Source: Leptodactylus fallax
Lineage: Eukaryota; Chordata; Amphibia; Anura; Leptodactylidae
Assembly: GCA_947044405.1 (NCBI GenBank)
Contig: CAMRHE010000012.1
Location: 8,428,001 to 8,492,000, forward strand
Direction of reading: 5' to 3'
Length of the DNA stretch: 64,000 nucleotides
The notes under the pieces were generated by a model that searched no databases, had not been told where the DNA came from, and saw only the letters and a list, made by a program, of their open reading frames with translations. A program made the position numbers and the translations under genes. This document shows positions 23,452-35,229 of the stretch, one piece after another (the first letter of the stretch is position 1; each line of letters opens with the position of its first letter).

Positions 23452-26400
23452 ATATAATTTCCAGAGATATCACTGGTTGAAGACACAGGAGGGTTTGGGA
23501 TATTTATATGCAACTATTATCTAGTGGGATAACATTTTAGCAGAGGGAGAACATTTGATCGATCCCCACTGCTGCTATTCTATCACTTACCAGGTTCCCA
23601 CTGTATCTACTTCCTTTTCTCTTTTCAACACAAAAGAATTGACTAGAAATGCCTGTTAAGCCAATCGCTGTCAGATCCCCAAGTGGCTAGTGGCTAGCTA
23701 AATAGGACTTTCTGTGTACTGGCTGGCAAGCCTTTAAAAACAGTAATTTACAGTAAAAATTCAATGTACAATACTTTAGGCAAAAATATTTCAGCCACTA
23801 GATCGTTCTAGTGCACTTGTAAATGAAAAGCTGGTCCAAAGAAGAAGAGAATACTTTATGTCTACCGCAATAGATTTAGTTTCATTACTTTTTCTTTAGA
23901 GTACTTTAGCAAAGGTCTTTTATTTTCTTGACATTCCTTCTTAATATAAACCGACTTGTTTATGTGTTTAGATATCCTGTCAAGACTTTCCACTTGAGAT
24001 TGATAGTAATGTCGTGTTACGTTGTTCAGGGCAAGTAGGGTCAAACATACAACTGCAGACATGAATTCAGCCTTTCAGGTACCAAAGTTATACAAATATA
24101 TACAATATAAATTTAGTATATCAATATGGTGGATGTGCGGTAGTCAGATGATAGATAGATAGATAATCTGAATATTCTCATTTGGCATAACAGGCCTGCA
24201 AAAGTAAGTAATTTCAAAGCACCTCCAAGTGGATTATTACATTTATTTATATCTTCAGTAACTACTTCTTGTAAGATGGTCACTTTTCAGAACACGGAAC
24301 ATTAAAGATACTGGATTGTGTATTGCAGTTTCTGTTATTAAATATGCAAGATCACTTGTAAATCAATGTAAATCAAAAGTAACATTGTTAGTTTTGCTCT
24401 AAATATAAGACTGGATATTTAGAGAACCCTACTCAAAACTGACAACTTGGTACTGGGTAAAGTTCTCATCTCTATGTGATATGAAGTTACACAGATGATG
24501 CAATATATTTTTACAAGGATCAGAACAGCCTTCCTCCTTGTTACTGCTAGCTACCCAAATGAAATGGCTGAACTTTGGACAGTGATAAACTAAGGGTTAA
24601 TTCCATAGATTGCCCTGAGTTCACCTAGTCTGGAATTAACATTTGGCAACTTCTTCTTTCAGTGTTTTTAGGAATCTAGTCAACATCTCACTAAGCAGCA
24701 TGAATTAAAAAGGAACCATCAATTGGCTGCCAGTGGTTAAATCTTTTTAGATATTAAGTTTACGAGTAAATATGTAAGCATTATTGTAAGGAAAAGGCGT
24801 ATTAAGTCTTTCTAGAAATATAGGGTTAATTTTAAAAAAGCAATTGTTTCCAACAACCAAAAACCACAAAATGTCTTCTGGCAGTCAGCAGCATATGTTC
24901 CTTGGACTGAAATGTGTTTGTAGCCATGAACAAATATGCATGTGCAACAGGCAAGGCTGGAATTCAGCCATAAACTGCAGAAAAGGATCATATAAGAAAA
25001 AGGAAAAAAAAGAAAACAGTATGCATTCAGGTCAAAAGCATATAGGATATATAGAGTGTTCCATAACAATGCTAGTTTCCATTTTAAACGTTTATTAAAA
25101 AAAAAGAACCTTAAATCCACAAAAAAAATTCAGTTTCCTGTACATCAAACCAGAAGGTATAAAACACTATTATTTGGATTATAAAGTGTTATTTAAAAAG
25201 TATCAGCAAGTCATCTAAAAAAAAAATTAGATTAAAATTTCCACTCCCTTGGTTCGCACATTAACATTAAAATATTGAAGCAGCCACAATTGAACACAGA
25301 CCTATGCTTTGATAGGAAGACATTGCACATTTTTAGTGCAGTTAGTGGTGGCTGCAGAATGATAATGTCTAGTAATGTAAACACTCGCTCAAGTAACAGA
25401 TTCAATGTGCGGATGTTGTTTACTGTGTTTATTGGTGGTCTCCAGGACAGATCCATCATTCCCCATATGTTCCATGCAGACACGAACCAGGGCAGTTGTG
25501 AGAATGTGATAAAATGAAAAATATCATTAAACGCTAATTAACCTTTTGACGTTAGGACACCACTTAGCAAATTTCTGAAGTTTTCTCTGACTCAATACAA
25601 ATTGCTTAAATATCATTCAAATATATTATTACTTCAACATGCATATAAAGTGTAACACTTCGCACAAATTCTGCCTAAGATGTATTAGTGATGCAAGAAA
25701 GGTTTATTCTAACATGCATATAAATTGTTTACCTAAAAGCAGCTGCCACCATATAAAATCTATTAATAAAAATAACCTATGACTATATGTTTGCAGATAT
25801 TGTAGGATATTTATTTATGGCACTTCAAATACAAAATCCAAGGTAAAGCAAGCCTTTCCATGTTCTGTATTTTGGACTGTCACAGCAAAATTGGCAAGGG
25901 ATAAAATGAACATAGGGTCAGCTCTGGGTGATGGCAGGCTGCAGTTCACAACATAGCCACTGTGTGGCCATAGACACATAAAGGATAGACATCTTGTGAT
26001 AGAGTATCAAGAAACCAAGATTTTTATTATGAAGCTGGTCATATTGCACCACACACATGAAGATATGTTGAGTGAAGAGGAAGAAGAAGATGTGTACAAA
26101 TCTGTATGGGTGTGTTCATATGTACATATGTGTGTATTTAAACACAAGCTCACATAGCACTTCATTATGTTCCCCCAAAACTATTTGTAAAAATTCTTTT
26201 GTGTCATTAACCCCCTGTGAAGTTATCAGAAATTTTCCTATTACATGCATTAAGTCTTCCAGTCTAATTTTGTCCCTGGAGACATATGCCAAAACCAGCG
26301 ACATTTTAAATTGTTCTGCAGACACTGTCATTGTAAAGCAGACAAATGAACATGTGCAGCATGTTATGTTCTATTATATATTAAGGCTCATATTAAAAAA

Positions 26401-26857
26401 GCATGGCTCTGACAAAATGAAATCACTGAAGGATTCACTAGAAAGCATTAAAACAAAGAACCGGTAGAGTATATGAGCAATCCATTGAACTCCCAAACAT
26501 ATGTATTCATTTAGAATCTTTGCAGGAAAATAAATGAGTCTACCACATAATTTCTAATTTTATTATGATGTATACGTTCGCATTCTAAAGCGCAGACGTC
26601 CATGCGGTTAATTAGTAAATTCCTGAAATCTGCTTGTCTAGCGCTTCAATTAGGAGCGTATTCAGTGAGTGTGGTGTAATGCCTCAGTGCATGTGGATGG
26701 GCTGAGCTTGTACCTTCCAACTTGCTATGTTTCCTCATTGCTTTCAGTCATGTGCTCCAATCTCTGCTCTAGAGTTGATCCCGTAAAACACAACCTAAGC
26801 AGTTTATGGGCTCAGACACACTTACTTTTCCCCCCCCTCTCCTGCATCTGGTCTATG
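23452..26857. other. Unannotated intronic stretch
   Basis: Includes a short GATA tract (24147-24165). A 26116-26380 segment is open on both strands, treated under findings. A segment at 26570-26660 has two homeodomain-like TAATTAG/CAATTAG sites. No confident gene. Confidence 0.35.
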
Positions 26858-27214
26858 TTAAAGGGGTTATGCAGTTTGTAGTATGGACTGAGGATAGGTC
26901 ATCAATATTAGATCTGTAGGGTTCCGATACCCAGGACCCCCGCAGATCACCTGGACTGACGTTTTCATATAGCAAACTGTGCTGCTCACTTACTGTGCAA
27001 CCTGTAGTGGTGAATGTAGGTACTGCAGCACTGTCTCATAGACTTCAATGAGTGACTTCAATGAGTGAGTGAGCAGTGCAGCTCGTGGTATGAAAACATT
27101 ACCGATAGCTGTGCTGTCTCGGTACAGGTGATCTGTCCGGATCTCGCAGTTTGAATATTGAAGGCCTATTCTAAGGATACGCCATCAATACTAGAAACTG
27201 GATATCCCCTTTAA
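26858..27214. mobile_element. TTAA-ended foldback MITE (T2/Kolobok-like)
   Basis: Ends are TTAAAGGGGTTATGCAGTTT and, on the other strand, TTAAAGGGGATATCCAGTTT. Terminal arms match over about 95 bases and similarity continues inward, so the 357-base element is essentially one inverted repeat. TTAAAGGGG fits the TTAAAGGRR consensus described for Xenopus T2 elements. A 16-base internal duplication (GACTTCAATGAGTG) lies at the centre. Non-coding. Confidence 0.8.
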
Positions 27215-27879
27215 CAAAAGGGCAAGTAAAAGAAAGAGGTGAATAAAAAGTGCATCTGGACTCTTAAAGAGGACCTTGAGCTCTCCAGACATCTTTATTT
27301 CAGTACATTTTTGTATAACAATTCTTGAACTCTTTTCTCACAAAGGTGAGTTCTTAGTCATCCCCCTGTTATTCCTCCTAGAATTTTATGAGTGAGTCAT
27401 TTTAGAGATCAGAGGGGGCAAACCTATGGGTAGGCAAACCACAGAAAACACTTTTAATATATTTGGTTGTAATTGCAGAAATTGAAATGTTATGAAAATA
27501 ATCTTCTTGTGTCAAACAAATTTTGTAAGATGCTGAAAATTAACCAAATGGAAGCCAATAAAATTGTCACTTTTGCACATTTTTCTAGCCCAGATCTAGC
27601 AAACAACTTGACAGTGAAAATGTTAAATACATAATTGCACTAAGCTTTTACTGATTTCTCTGGTTGATGTGCTAAGTGTCAATTAGATGTTTACTGCCAT
27701 AGCGTGTTTAATGTGTTGTCTCAATGTGGGTAGATTTCCATTAAGCTATATAAATGCAGTCCAGTCTGCAAACAGCATGTTATAGAGTAAGGGAGTTGGG
27801 CAGACTGATATATGCTTTTGCGGGAAAAGATTCAATATAACCTGTAATTTATTTATTCTGCACTTTCTATGCTTACAAT
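27215..27879. other. Unannotated intronic stretch
   Basis: TTAAAGAGGACCTTGAGC at 27264 is a MITE left end of the same family as 50405-50743, but the rest is not recognisable. Confidence 0.4.
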
Positions 27880-28195
27880 CAGTCATCTAGTCATTAGGGA
27901 GGCCCTAGAAGTGATAAGTAGACAGCCCTCTATGTATGACTGTGAACACTCAAATAGCTGTCAATTACCGAACAGTCATCTAGTCACAGGGGTGGTGCTA
28001 TCAGTGATTGACAGCTCGTCTTTCATGACTGCCCCATAGATAGCTACCATTATCAGAGCAGGACCACCCCTATGACTAGATGACTGTCCACACAGAGAGC
28101 TCTCAATCACTGAGTAGAACCACCCCTTTGACTAAATCACTGGGCACATAGATATCTGTTAATCACTATGTAGGACCACTCTCATGAATGCATTT
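27880..28195. repeat. Mixed direct and inverted repeat cluster
   Basis: The unit CAGTCATCTAGTCA...GGGGTGGT...CAGTGATTGACAGC occurs twice in the forward sense (from 27880 and 27975), then about three times inverted (ACCACCCCTATGACTAGATG at 28064, and near 28121 and 28172). Copies are diverged. Possibly a decayed foldback element with internally duplicated ends. Confidence 0.65.
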
Positions 28196-31100
28196 TTATG
28201 GTGACATGTTCACTTTAAGTACAAGGAAAACCTGCAGTATTTCATATACTTGAATAAGTGCCTAGTTTTATTTTTGTTCATCATTTACTATTGGGCTATT
28301 TTCCCTCGAGCAGGTGATCTGCAGATCCATTGCAAACCCCGGTGCAATTTACAAGTCTATTTCAGGATAAAGACTGGAGGTATGTGATGTAATGTAGGAA
28401 GTAGTCTGCACCTGCTCCCTTCATCACCTTTGTGGACGCTTGACCGAATTCTTGAAGAAACTGAAACATTCATAGAGGAAATACATAAAAAGACCTTTAT
28501 ATGATCTGCAACAGCAGGGTTCTGAGCCAAGGCAATCTTTTGTAAGCCAAGATTAAATCAAATGACCAGGAAGTTTAGCAGAATTGCTTGACACGTTGAG
28601 TCTCTATTCATCATGGTGAGAAGCAGGGCAATGAACACTCAGCAAGGCATTACTTAATCTGCAGACAACTTAGTGTACAGTTAAGGCTACAGAAAAAGAC
28701 TAGATTTTTAGTGGGACATATCTGATTGATAATATGTTACGTATCTATTACCGCTCTGCTGTACTCTTTAATGATACATGTAGTAGGTGTAGATTATGTA
28801 GTACTATATATTCTCCAAGGGTTATGATGACCTTAGTAGGGGACTACAAAGGGAGTTGTCACACATCTCAAGGAATATACTTTAAATAATAATTATTATC
28901 AAACTAATTATGATATAAGATATAACAATCTGCCTAGCTAACATACGGCATATCACAGCTATACACCTATCTATAAAGATATTCATTTAGATAGTAATAG
29001 TGCTGAAGATCATAGAGGCACATCCTCAAGTGGAACATGGATTATCAAGACTGGAGTACTAAACACTGGTCTTCATAAATCCCCACCTCAATGTCTATGA
29101 TAGTACTCAAAGCTGCAAACAGGACAGAGCATCTATAGGACCAAATTGCTGTACTTATATGGGGTATAGATGTCTTAACTGGTGATATGTGCTACTGCTA
29201 CATGATCAGGATTTACAAAATGGTTATGGCCAAGCTTTGGAAACCAACTACCTAAATGTCACATAAAAGGCAGAGTCCTGTATCTACATTAAAAACAATA
29301 GGGTAGACAGAACATTACTGTCAGATTTCTGTCAGTAATGCGGAGTGTGACTCACCCTGGAGACTACATTACTTTATGTGCCTCGCATGCTCTAAGTAGC
29401 AAAGACATCGTTTTCAGTACATTCCACATCTCAAGTACATGTGGATTTAATTGTAAAGAAAATGTTATCAGTCAGACCTTTCACCCTCATCCATGAAAAC
29501 GCTACCTGTAGAGAAGGGCTTGTGTTTCTTATTTGGTTTACAAATACTAGAGGTTGCCATGTTCTGAGTTTTTGGGATCTTTTAGCAAAAGCACATGAGG
29601 AATATAGCAGGTCATAAAGGCACAGATAATGTAGTCAATATAGCCACAAGTGTGATAATCATTGAGTGCATTATATTAAAGACTTACAGGGGTTTTTCCA
29701 TTTTAGACAGCTACGGCATATCTTAAAGCGGTAGTCATGTTGTGACTCAAATAGGATTGAATGTAAAAAAGCCACACACATAAAGGGCCTCATCTCTATT
29801 CATTCTCCACCTGGAGGAAGCTGCTGATGCCCAGCAGAATGTTGGACAGGGAACCCCATTTTTCAGGTAGCTTAACTGTATGTATATACTTCTATACTTC
29901 CTTTTCCTTATTGCTACCTTTGTAGCAGCCAATAAGAATTACCGTAGCAATATAGAGTAAGAAATATATTCAGTCCTGTTTGCTTTACTACAATTATAAT
30001 ATTAAAAGAGAAAAAATACTTCATATCATATCAATATCTGTTTTTCTAAGATTTTACAAACATTCCAAGGCTGACAAACTAAAATATAAAACAGACTTAG
30101 GATTAGAGCCAGACTGGTGTGCCAACAGCCAGATTTAGCCTAAAAAAGTATGTAATTTATACATCATATACAGTAAAGCCTCTTTGGGAAGATTACTCAA
30201 AAATGCTCTGAAAAGCGGTCTTCTGATGGCGGGCTCTTCTCAAAGAAGATGGCCAATATTGCATGCACAATATATGGTGGAACTTAAAATCTCTCACCAG
30301 AAATCTAGCCTGGATAAGACGGTGATCTTTTGGAGAGATTTCATTGTACATGCATCTTATCAATCCACACAACTAGACAATGATTCCACGTTACCCTTTT
30401 CAGTTGATACCACTAATCTAGTTTACATACCATAACAAGTAAAATATTAGAAACAATGGAGATCAATTAAAGGGTGCAACTATCCGGGGTGTGAAAGTCG
30501 AAGTCACACTTGGATTCTGGTTCTGAGGGCATTTATAAACCACTTTTCCTCATAGAGAAGAAGCCATAAAAATTATAAATGGAACCTTGTAGTTGGGAGA
30601 CCCTGTTATAGGTTTTATGTTGCAGTTCAGGAGCTCATAAAATCATTGAAATCACCTCCCCCACCTTAAAGCATTTTTGCCCCTTGCTCATCCACAAAGC
30701 CCATTGTTAAAACTGTGACTCCCAGCCCTGCTGACAACTATGATGAACTAAACAGAACTGAAATTCACAGTTTGGTCAGTCATGATGAGAATATCCAACC
30801 TTCTGATAGCAGCTTGATCAAGTATGGTTAACATTACATTCCTTGTACTAATAAAAACTTTAAAACTTTAGTTGAAAGTATAAAAAGCAAAACATTCCAC
30901 ATACAAAGATATCTGCTCAGATCACAACATACTGTATGGTAAAATTAATATGTCAACTACTCTCAAAACGTCTAAGCACTATATAATAAAGTATGGCCTT
31001 CAGAGCTATCCCTCCTTTAGAAAAGTGACAGATGATAGATTATGTGATTTAGTACAAGAAAGTGTGCATTCACTGGTGATCAATCGGAAAAAAGGCCAGA

Positions 31101-32426
31101 CCACATGGACTGCATTAAAGAACATACAAGGAGAAAGATCTGCTATTCCAACGGCTACACACTGTTCAGGCCATAAGGAGTACATTTTTAATAAGACTAG
31201 GAGTGTACATGGTGAAAGATAAGATAATACATTTCATAGTGTTAGCCTCCGACAACATATACACAATGTCAGCACGTTCTGTGACCTTGACACTGCTATA
31301 TACATCTGCTAGATGCCAAAGACTACTCTTGATAGCTTGGGAATGGACTAGATCTGGAAGTCATTCAGTAATGCAGACCTAACCAGCATCCCACTAGTCT
31401 TCTATTTGCTTTGGGGTCTCACAATAATTTTGGTTTATTATGTTTTGCAATTAAGTCTAGTTAACATTTTTTCAGTACCAAAGAATGTAGAACCATTAAA
31501 TCCAGCGTCAGATAAAGACCATTTGGTCATTTTGGGATGTTTAGGTCTTTTTGTAATTGCCTGAAAACATCTGTCTGTGAAGTTTTCCCTTATATTATTT
31601 CTGGGGCTTATTTCTTGAAGGTTTAACTTTCCCTATCCATATTAGCTTATCATCATGACTTGGATATGCCCCCAGTGAATGAGAACATTATACAAAACAA
31701 TGTCTAGTCTACCAAGTACAAGTCAAATTGACATTAATACAGACTTTTCTTTTTATGCCTATGATAATAAAACAACTGATGAAAAGCTGATTAATGCCAA
31801 TTCCATCAATTCTGCACAAACAAAGCAAGTGGCAATTGATTAATGTGCCTGTAGCTGTGGAGGAGAAACCAAAGACTGTTCAGCCAAGGTCAGCCACCAA
31901 AGCAGTGTTTGTGAAGACCCCCCAGAGAACAGCAATTAATGGGCCTACATATTTCAAGGCCTGCAAGTTGTGTGTTCTCACTCATCCTATGTTTCAGTCT
32001 CCAGAGGCTTGAAATAACAATCAGCAGGATCAATCTATTGGCCTAATGGGTGTTCATAGATATCAAAGGTTTACCAATTGCTCAAACAACCAGAAATCTA
32101 TTTGGGTTTTTCCTCACTTTTTTTTAAGGGAATTTTTTGTTATTAGTTGTCATGGAATTAACATTAGATGATATAACATGAATATGTAGTTGTACAATTC
32201 AATATTGGCATAGTACTACATTTTCTTGGTACATATTAGATAAGAAAACTTTTGAATTTTTCTTCTTAAATAGATGTAATTAATTTTTAGAGCACAGTCC
32301 AACAAAGAAATTCTGTCTCTCTTCAAACTTCTATTACTATTTTGGTTATGTAAGACAGACACCTTATCCATAGAGAAAGTTCTATGATTATAATGCAATG
32401 GCCCACATGTAAATTGTTTATATTAT
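28196..32426. other. Unannotated intronic stretch
   Basis: A lone MITE left end TTAAAGGGTGCAAC lies at 30467. No gene is supported; the longest open frames lack recognisable domains. Confidence 0.4.
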
Positions 32427-32523
32427 TTAAAGAGAATCTGCTAACTAACTTGGGGACATAAAATCACCAACAGATGCTTACAGTCCGGTTATTAAGTGAG
32501 CCACATTTCACTGATCATGTACC
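32427..32523. mobile_element. TTAA-type MITE fragment interrupted by an LTR
   Basis: TTAAAGAGAATCTGCTAAC is a TTAA-type left end. The solo LTR begins 97 bases in, so the LTR appears to have landed inside or beside this older element. The right end is not recognised. Confidence 0.45.
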
Positions 32524-33186
32524 TGTAACGTCTCTGCCTGTTCGGGTCTCTGCACCACCCTCTGCCCACACGCAGCGGTGCAGGAGACGTGCTCAGTTTG
32601 ATTCCTTGTTTAAGATTCTTGTTGCTCAGTCTAAACACTATCCTAGATTATGTAATTGATTTTCTGCCACATCCGTCTACTTCACCTTGGTTTTCCTCTG
32701 CTCCACTAATAGTTAATTTTGGCCTTGCCTGTATGATTGACAGCCTATCGGCCTATCAAGTCTGGGGCGGGTTCTTTCTTCCTATTTATTCTTTGCTGAC
32801 ATTCACATTGGCGCTGGTTATTGCTTCTGTGTACCTTCCTTTACTCCGTGCTGTTTTTGTTACCTGTATTCCTATTCCTGACCTCTGTCCTTGACTTTTG
32901 ACTATTCTCTTGGATTTTGATTCTGTACTGCGTTGCTTGTCTGTTACCGAACCCTTGGCTTGCTGGCCTCCCTTTTTGTCGTTTGTTCTGTCTGCGTTCT
33001 GTGTTGTCACTTATTCAGTGTAGGGACTGGCTCCGAGTTGTCGGCTGTCACCTAGGACAGTCAGGCAAGAGGCAGGGCCAGTGGGGGGGGGGGTTTCAGC
33101 TTTAGGGCTCACTGTCTTGTTGTGCCCCTCCCCCCAGGGTTCTCCAGCAGCTACTGGTGAATCGCTCCGCTATCGATTCCCTAACA
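32524..33186 (+). mobile_element. Solo LTR of an LTR retrotransposon
   Basis: The 663-base segment begins TGTAACG, ends CCCTAACA, and is flanked on both sides by the same five bases, GTACC (32519-32523 and 33187-33191). TG...CA ends plus a 5-base duplication are the signature of LTR integration. There is no internal gag/pol region, so this is a solo LTR left by recombination. On the plus strand a GGGGCGGG box at 32764 lies about 20 bases before CTATTTATT, a plausible promoter, which suggests plus orientation. A G11 run is at 33083-33093. Gypsy and ERV classes both fit; neither can be chosen from an LTR alone. Confidence 0.8.
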
Positions 33187-33191
33187 GTACC

Positions 33192-34495
33192 ATTGTTAGG
33201 TAAGTATAAGCATTTATTTATTTATTTACTTATTTATTGAGTGTATGGTGAAAATGGAGTAAAATCAGGTGCTTCCTGGTATGTGGTGGTAGGTGGTGCT
33301 GCCTCTTGTGACTGCTAGTATGAGGCACCACCTACTGTATCCACGTCAAACCAGGTTGTTTAAGATTGCACACTCTACAAGAACACTGCAACACCCGAAA
33401 ATGCTGAGGCTTTGGTTGTGTAAGCTGTGATGGTCTGACAGGCTGAGCCTGCCAGACCACACCTTTAACTCTCTCGGAGGCGAAGTAGCACCAACTACTG
33501 GATCCACACCTGATTTAAACCATACATTCTAGACCCTTACTATTTGGAGCTATTCGTCACTTAGTGTGTTAAATGTAGCTGACAGTTTCCATTGTTGCAC
33601 TTTTTAGCCAGTATTAACCATATAAAAGTAAAGTAATTCAGGTAATTCTTTAGATTTATAGAACACAAAGATTTATGCATAGTGATGGAGTACATGGAGC
33701 CTGTATAGTGCCGCACACATTCCCTGTGGTTCCAGACTGTGAAGCAATAAGCAATGCACGTGCCACCACAGGGTGCCTCTGTGATGGACCATATTACATA
33801 TGTGTTCTCCCCAGGAAACAACACTTTTAAAGAGCTCATTAATATGGCTCCCAATAGCAGGACACATTATTTTCTCTGATTCTGTATGTAAAAGCATGCA
33901 CACAATTTATATTATTGATGTTATTGTATATTTTTCATTGGCTGCATTGCACATTTTAGTTTTATTATGATTCAAGAACATTTGGAAATCTCATTTGTTA
34001 ATATACATATTTGGAAAAGATAAGAACATCCATGACAAATAAGTAATCCCTGTCTCTAAGCCAAAGCACGTCAAGCCTCCAAAGAGACAAAGACAAGGCT
34101 CTAAAAACAACTTTTATACATAGGTTCTCAGCATACTCTTTGGCTTCTCACTTTCCTCAGTGATATTTATTGGTAGGATATACTTGACATGACATATAGA
34201 CACCTGGAAGAAGTTGCCATGATGTCTGTCCTCTGTAAAAAGAAACTTAAGAGAAATTACAAAGAAAAAATTTCTTTATACGTTAGAATGAACAAATCAT
34301 GAACTATCATTTCAGAGTCATATAAGACAAGGAAAAAGCCAAGATCTTCGTTCCACAAAACTCCAGGTAAGTAAGGGTGAGAAATAGTAATGGTTAACTC
34401 ACAGCTACAATTTAAAGTGATATTTAAAAAGTATTCATTTTGGAATGGTCATCAGTATTTTTTGTTGGAAGCCAAAAAATCAAATTAAACCACAT
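33192..34495. other. Intronic stretch with small inverted repeats
   Basis: A TTTA-rich microsatellite lies at 33212-33239. An inverted repeat at about 33273-33355 (GTAGGTGGTGC / GCACCACCTAC) and a compact hairpin at 33431-33458 (TGGTCTGACAGGCT mirrored) look like small foldback remnants. No gene is seen. Confidence 0.4.
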
Positions 34496-34704
34496 TGTGG
34501 GTAGCATGGTGGATTTGCAGACCTGAGTCCTGGGTTCAAAGGAGTTTGTATGTTCTCCCTGGGTTTGCGTGGTTTTCCTTCCACACTCTAAAGAAATACT
34601 GATAGGGAACTTAGATTGTGAGCCCTATATGGGAGAGTGATTGACAATGTCTGTAAAGCGCTGCGGAATATGTTGGTGCTAAACAAACAAGAGAAATAAA
34701 TAAT
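34496..34704 (+). mobile_element. tRNA-derived SINE with L2-type tail
   Basis: The head GTGGGTAGCATGGTGG...CTGGGTTCAAAG carries a B-box-like GGTTCAAA (pol III internal promoter). The body GGAGTTTGTATGTTCTCCC and ATTGTGAGCCC is a widespread amphibian/fish SINE sequence I recognise. The 3' end GTAAAGCGCTGCGGAATATG...GGTGCTA, then A-rich, matches the tail of the L2-type LINE at 52945. About 25 bases expected after the B box seem to be missing. Confidence 0.8.
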
Positions 34705-35229
34705 TGCACCAACATATTGTTTTCTTCAGTACCAGAAAGGAATTGGCTGCTTTCAATTAAGAGTAACTAACAAACCCAACCAAAATCCATCTACATGAGA
34801 GATAAGGCTTCCAGCTACATCAGTACCTACTAAAATGTATATAAGAAGCCAATTTCCTACATGTTATTCCAAGGAAGAGTCTGTCCATCTTGCCATTGTT
34901 GCTCAACTGGACAATTATCCTATACACATGCAAGATCAGTTCAGCTAAACGTGTATGTCTTCTCAAAGAGGAGAGGAGAATAAGCTTCTGCCAGAGCAAC
35001 TGGCAACTTATTTTTCTTGAGAACAAAGGAACAAGAATGTTGAAATTTGACATGTCCAATCCCTTTTTACCTGACATCTGACGAATGAATGTTGGACAAA
35101 TATCTAGCATACATTATATGGTCTGCTAATTCTGTTAAAATTGATGGTTTGGCTGACATTATTGTAACAGGTATACCTACTGTAGATTAATTGTCGTAAT
35201 GTTATCAACTATTACATGGTAAATATCTA
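34705..35229. other. Unannotated intronic stretch
   Basis: No gene or repeat recognised. Confidence 0.4.

Noticed and set aside
26072..26467. 131-codon plus-strand open frame
   Set aside because: Low-complexity start and no recognisable domain; at best the minus strand of this region is of interest.
32589..33105. Open frames of 62-101 codons on both strands
   Set aside because: They lie entirely within the solo LTR and have no retroviral protein motif.
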